Shown here: positions 5,999-6,684 of the stretch, piece after piece
Layout: each line of letters begins with the position of its first letter
Numbering within the stretch: the first letter of the stretch is position 1
Assembly: GCA_902773155.1 (NCBI GenBank)
Contig: CACYDK010000180.1
Span: forward strand, 1 to 6,684
Direction: 5' to 3'
Length of the DNA stretch: 6,684 nucleotides
Source of the DNA: an uncultured Ruminococcus sp.
Lineage (GTDB): Bacteria; Bacillota; Clostridia; Oscillospirales; Acutalibacteraceae
Translations under genes and position numbers: made by a program
Notes under the pieces: model-generated
The model's database searches: none
What the model was told of the DNA's origin: nothing
What the model saw: the letters and a program-made list of their open reading frames with translations, nothing else

Positions 5999-6033
5999 AA
6001 TGCGGACGGTTATCTGTCCGCATTATTTGTTTT
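5999..6033 (+). terminator. Leader terminator (attenuator) upstream of infC
   Basis: A perfect 9-bp stem (5999-6007 with 6016-6024, AATGCGGAC/GTCCGCATT) with an eight-base loop is followed by ATTTGTTTT. It ends only seven bases before the infC Shine-Dalgarno sequence, so it acts before the coding region. It may also catch readthrough from the upstream CDP-alditol genes. Confidence 0.82.
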
Positions 6034-6039
6034 ATTATT

Positions 6040-6044
6040 GGAGG
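6040..6044 (+). promoter_or_regulatory. Ribosome binding site that fixes the infC start
   Basis: GGAGG ends 8 bases before an in-frame ATC codon at 6053. In-frame TTG (6038) and GTG (6044) codons overlap this site and cannot use it. The TTG at 5990 lies ahead of the terminator hairpin. This leaves ATC at 6053 as the best start. Confidence 0.8.
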
Positions 6045-6052
6045 TGCTTGTT

Positions 6053-6571
6053 ATCAGTAAGCAGGAAATTCAGATCAACGACGATATTCGTGATAACGAG
6101 TTGCGCGTAATCAGCGCTACCGGTGAACAGCTGGGCATTATGTCCGCTAAGGAAGCGCTTGATCTGGCGGCTAAGGATGATCTCGATCTCGTTAAGGTCG
6201 CGCCGCAGGCTAAACCGCCTGTATGCAAAATTATGGACTACGGAAAGTACAGATTCGAACAGGCTAAGCGTGAAAAGGAAGCCCGCAAGAATCAAAAGAT
6301 TGTCGACACCAAGGAAGTTAGACTTTCGCTGAATATCGACACTCACGACTTTAATACAAAGCTTAATAATGCTTTGAAATTTATTAAGCACGGCGATAAG
6401 GTCAAGGTATCCATAAGATTTCGCGGACGTGAGATGGGTCATTCCGAGTTTGGCTACGATTTAATGAAGCGTTTTTCAGAGGCTTGCACGGAATACGCTG
6501 TAGTTTCAAAGCCTGCTAAGCTCGAGGGCCGTAATATGCTTATGTTTTTAGCACCAAAGCCAACAAAGTAA
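6053..6571 (+). CDS. infC: Translation initiation factor IF-3
   Basis: IF-3 binds the 30S subunit, keeps it apart from 50S and proofreads the start codon and initiator tRNA. With the ATC start the protein is 172 residues, in line with 170-180 for the family. The N-terminal domain (about 1-70) begins QINDDIRDNELRVI and holds the signature KPPVCKIMDYGKYRFEQ (54-70). A lysine-rich linker (71-84) leads to the C-terminal domain with KEVRLS (87-92), HDFNTKL (98-104), GDKVKVSIRFRGRE (114-127) and a closing GRNMLMFLAPKP. No ATG, and no GTG or TTG in a workable position, lies near the expected N-terminus. An ATC start fits the known use of AUU, AUC or AUA by infC, which lets IF-3 repress its own translation. 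The upstream leader adds transcriptional control. It lies 24 bp before rpmI. Confidence 0.96.
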   Translation: MSKQEIQINDDIRDNELRVISATGEQLGIMSAKEALDLAAKDDLDLVKVAPQAKPPVCKIMDYGKYRFEQAKREKEARKNQKIVDTKEVRLSLNIDTHDFNTKLNNALKFIKHGDKVKVSIRFRGREMGHSEFGYDLMKRFSEACTEYAVVSKPAKLEGRNMLMFLAPKPTK

Positions 6572-6595
6572 TTAAAGATAGGGAGGATAAATACT

Positions 6596-6684
6596 ATGCC
6601 TAAAATCAAAACACACAGCGGAGCAAAAAAGCGCTTTAAGCTCACCAAAAACGGTAAGGTAGTTAGAGCTCACGCTAACAAGTC
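6596..6684 (+). CDS. rpmI: Ribosomal protein L35 (partial, runs off the window)
   Basis: The first 29 codons ([14 protein letters not shown]...) match the highly conserved basic N-terminus of bL35, a small protein of the 50S subunit. Family length is about 65 residues, so roughly half lies beyond position 6684. The start ATG is preceded by GGGAGG (6581-6586) with 9-base spacing. The infC-rpmI order is standard, and rplT (L20) is expected next. Confidence 0.95.
   Translation, partial: MPKIKTHSGAKKRFKLTKNGKVVRAHANK

Larger units (their letters stand above)
5911..6052 (+). ncRNA. infC leader, probable ribosomal-protein-controlled attenuator
   Basis: A leader RNA of about 142 nt precedes infC. 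It contains a small hairpin (5924-5928 pairing 5934-5938, five-base loop) and a directly abutting stem (5939-5943 with 5974-5978, CACCT/AGGTG). It ends in an intrinsic terminator at 5999-6033. An internal segment, 5953-5960, can instead pair with 6001-6008 (eight pairs including one G-U), breaking the terminator. In B. subtilis ribosomal protein L20 represses the infC-rpmI-rplT operon by transcription attenuation in its leader. The same control is inferred here from position and architecture; I could not match the leader to a known covariance model. Confidence 0.65.

Noticed and set aside
5990..6052. Longer infC beginning at TTG 5990
   Set aside because: It would start inside the leader and translate the terminator hairpin. 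It has no ribosome binding site, and the extra residues do not resemble any IF-3.
6035..6442. 135-codon minus-strand frame opposite infC
   Set aside because: It is fully antisense to infC, with no family resemblance.

Overview
The window looks like chromosomal DNA of a low-to-mid GC Gram-positive bacterium of the Firmicutes, most likely class Clostridia (an Oscillospirales or Ruminococcus-type relative). This is inferred from the consensus sigma-A-type promoters, strong GGAGG ribosome binding sites, the Firmicutes-style infC-rpmI order with a leader attenuator, and the resemblance of the TadA and CPBP proteins to clostridial homologues. No species can be named from sequence alone. All genes look intact, and there is no mobile element, CRISPR array, tRNA or rRNA.

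Left block (1-1425, minus strand): a two-gene unit with a CPBP-family intramembrane protease (490-1425) followed by the tRNA adenosine deaminase tadA (35-493). The two are joined by an ATGA start/stop overlap. A hairpin terminator (24-53) is folded into the last codons of tadA. The unit is read from the 217-bp intergenic region 1426-1642, which also fires rightward.

Central block (1643-5871, plus strand): four tightly spaced genes behind two tandem promoters (1509-1537 and 1585-1613). They encode an IspD/TarI-family cytidylyltransferase, a GatD-like zinc-dependent polyol-phosphate dehydrogenase, an AlsE/Rpe-family ketose-phosphate 3-epimerase and a large TagF/TarL-type CDP-alditol transferase with a putative membrane segment. 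Together they read as a short pathway: the epimerase sets the ketose-phosphate, the dehydrogenase reduces it to an alditol-phosphate, the cytidylyltransferase makes CDP-alditol, and the transferase puts alditol-phosphate on a cell-surface polymer. This is the logic of the teichoic-acid TarI-TarJ-TarL system, but the epimerase is an addition and the dehydrogenase resembles GatD rather than TarJ, so the alditol may not be ribitol. That is the most interesting feature of the window.

Right block (5876-6684, plus strand): a perfect-consensus promoter starts five bases after the transferase stop codon and drives a leader of about 142 nt. The leader ends in an intrinsic terminator with a matching antiterminator arm, followed by infC (translation initiation factor IF-3, apparently starting at a non-canonical ATC codon) and the first 29 codons of rpmI (ribosomal protein L35). 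rplT would be expected just beyond the window.
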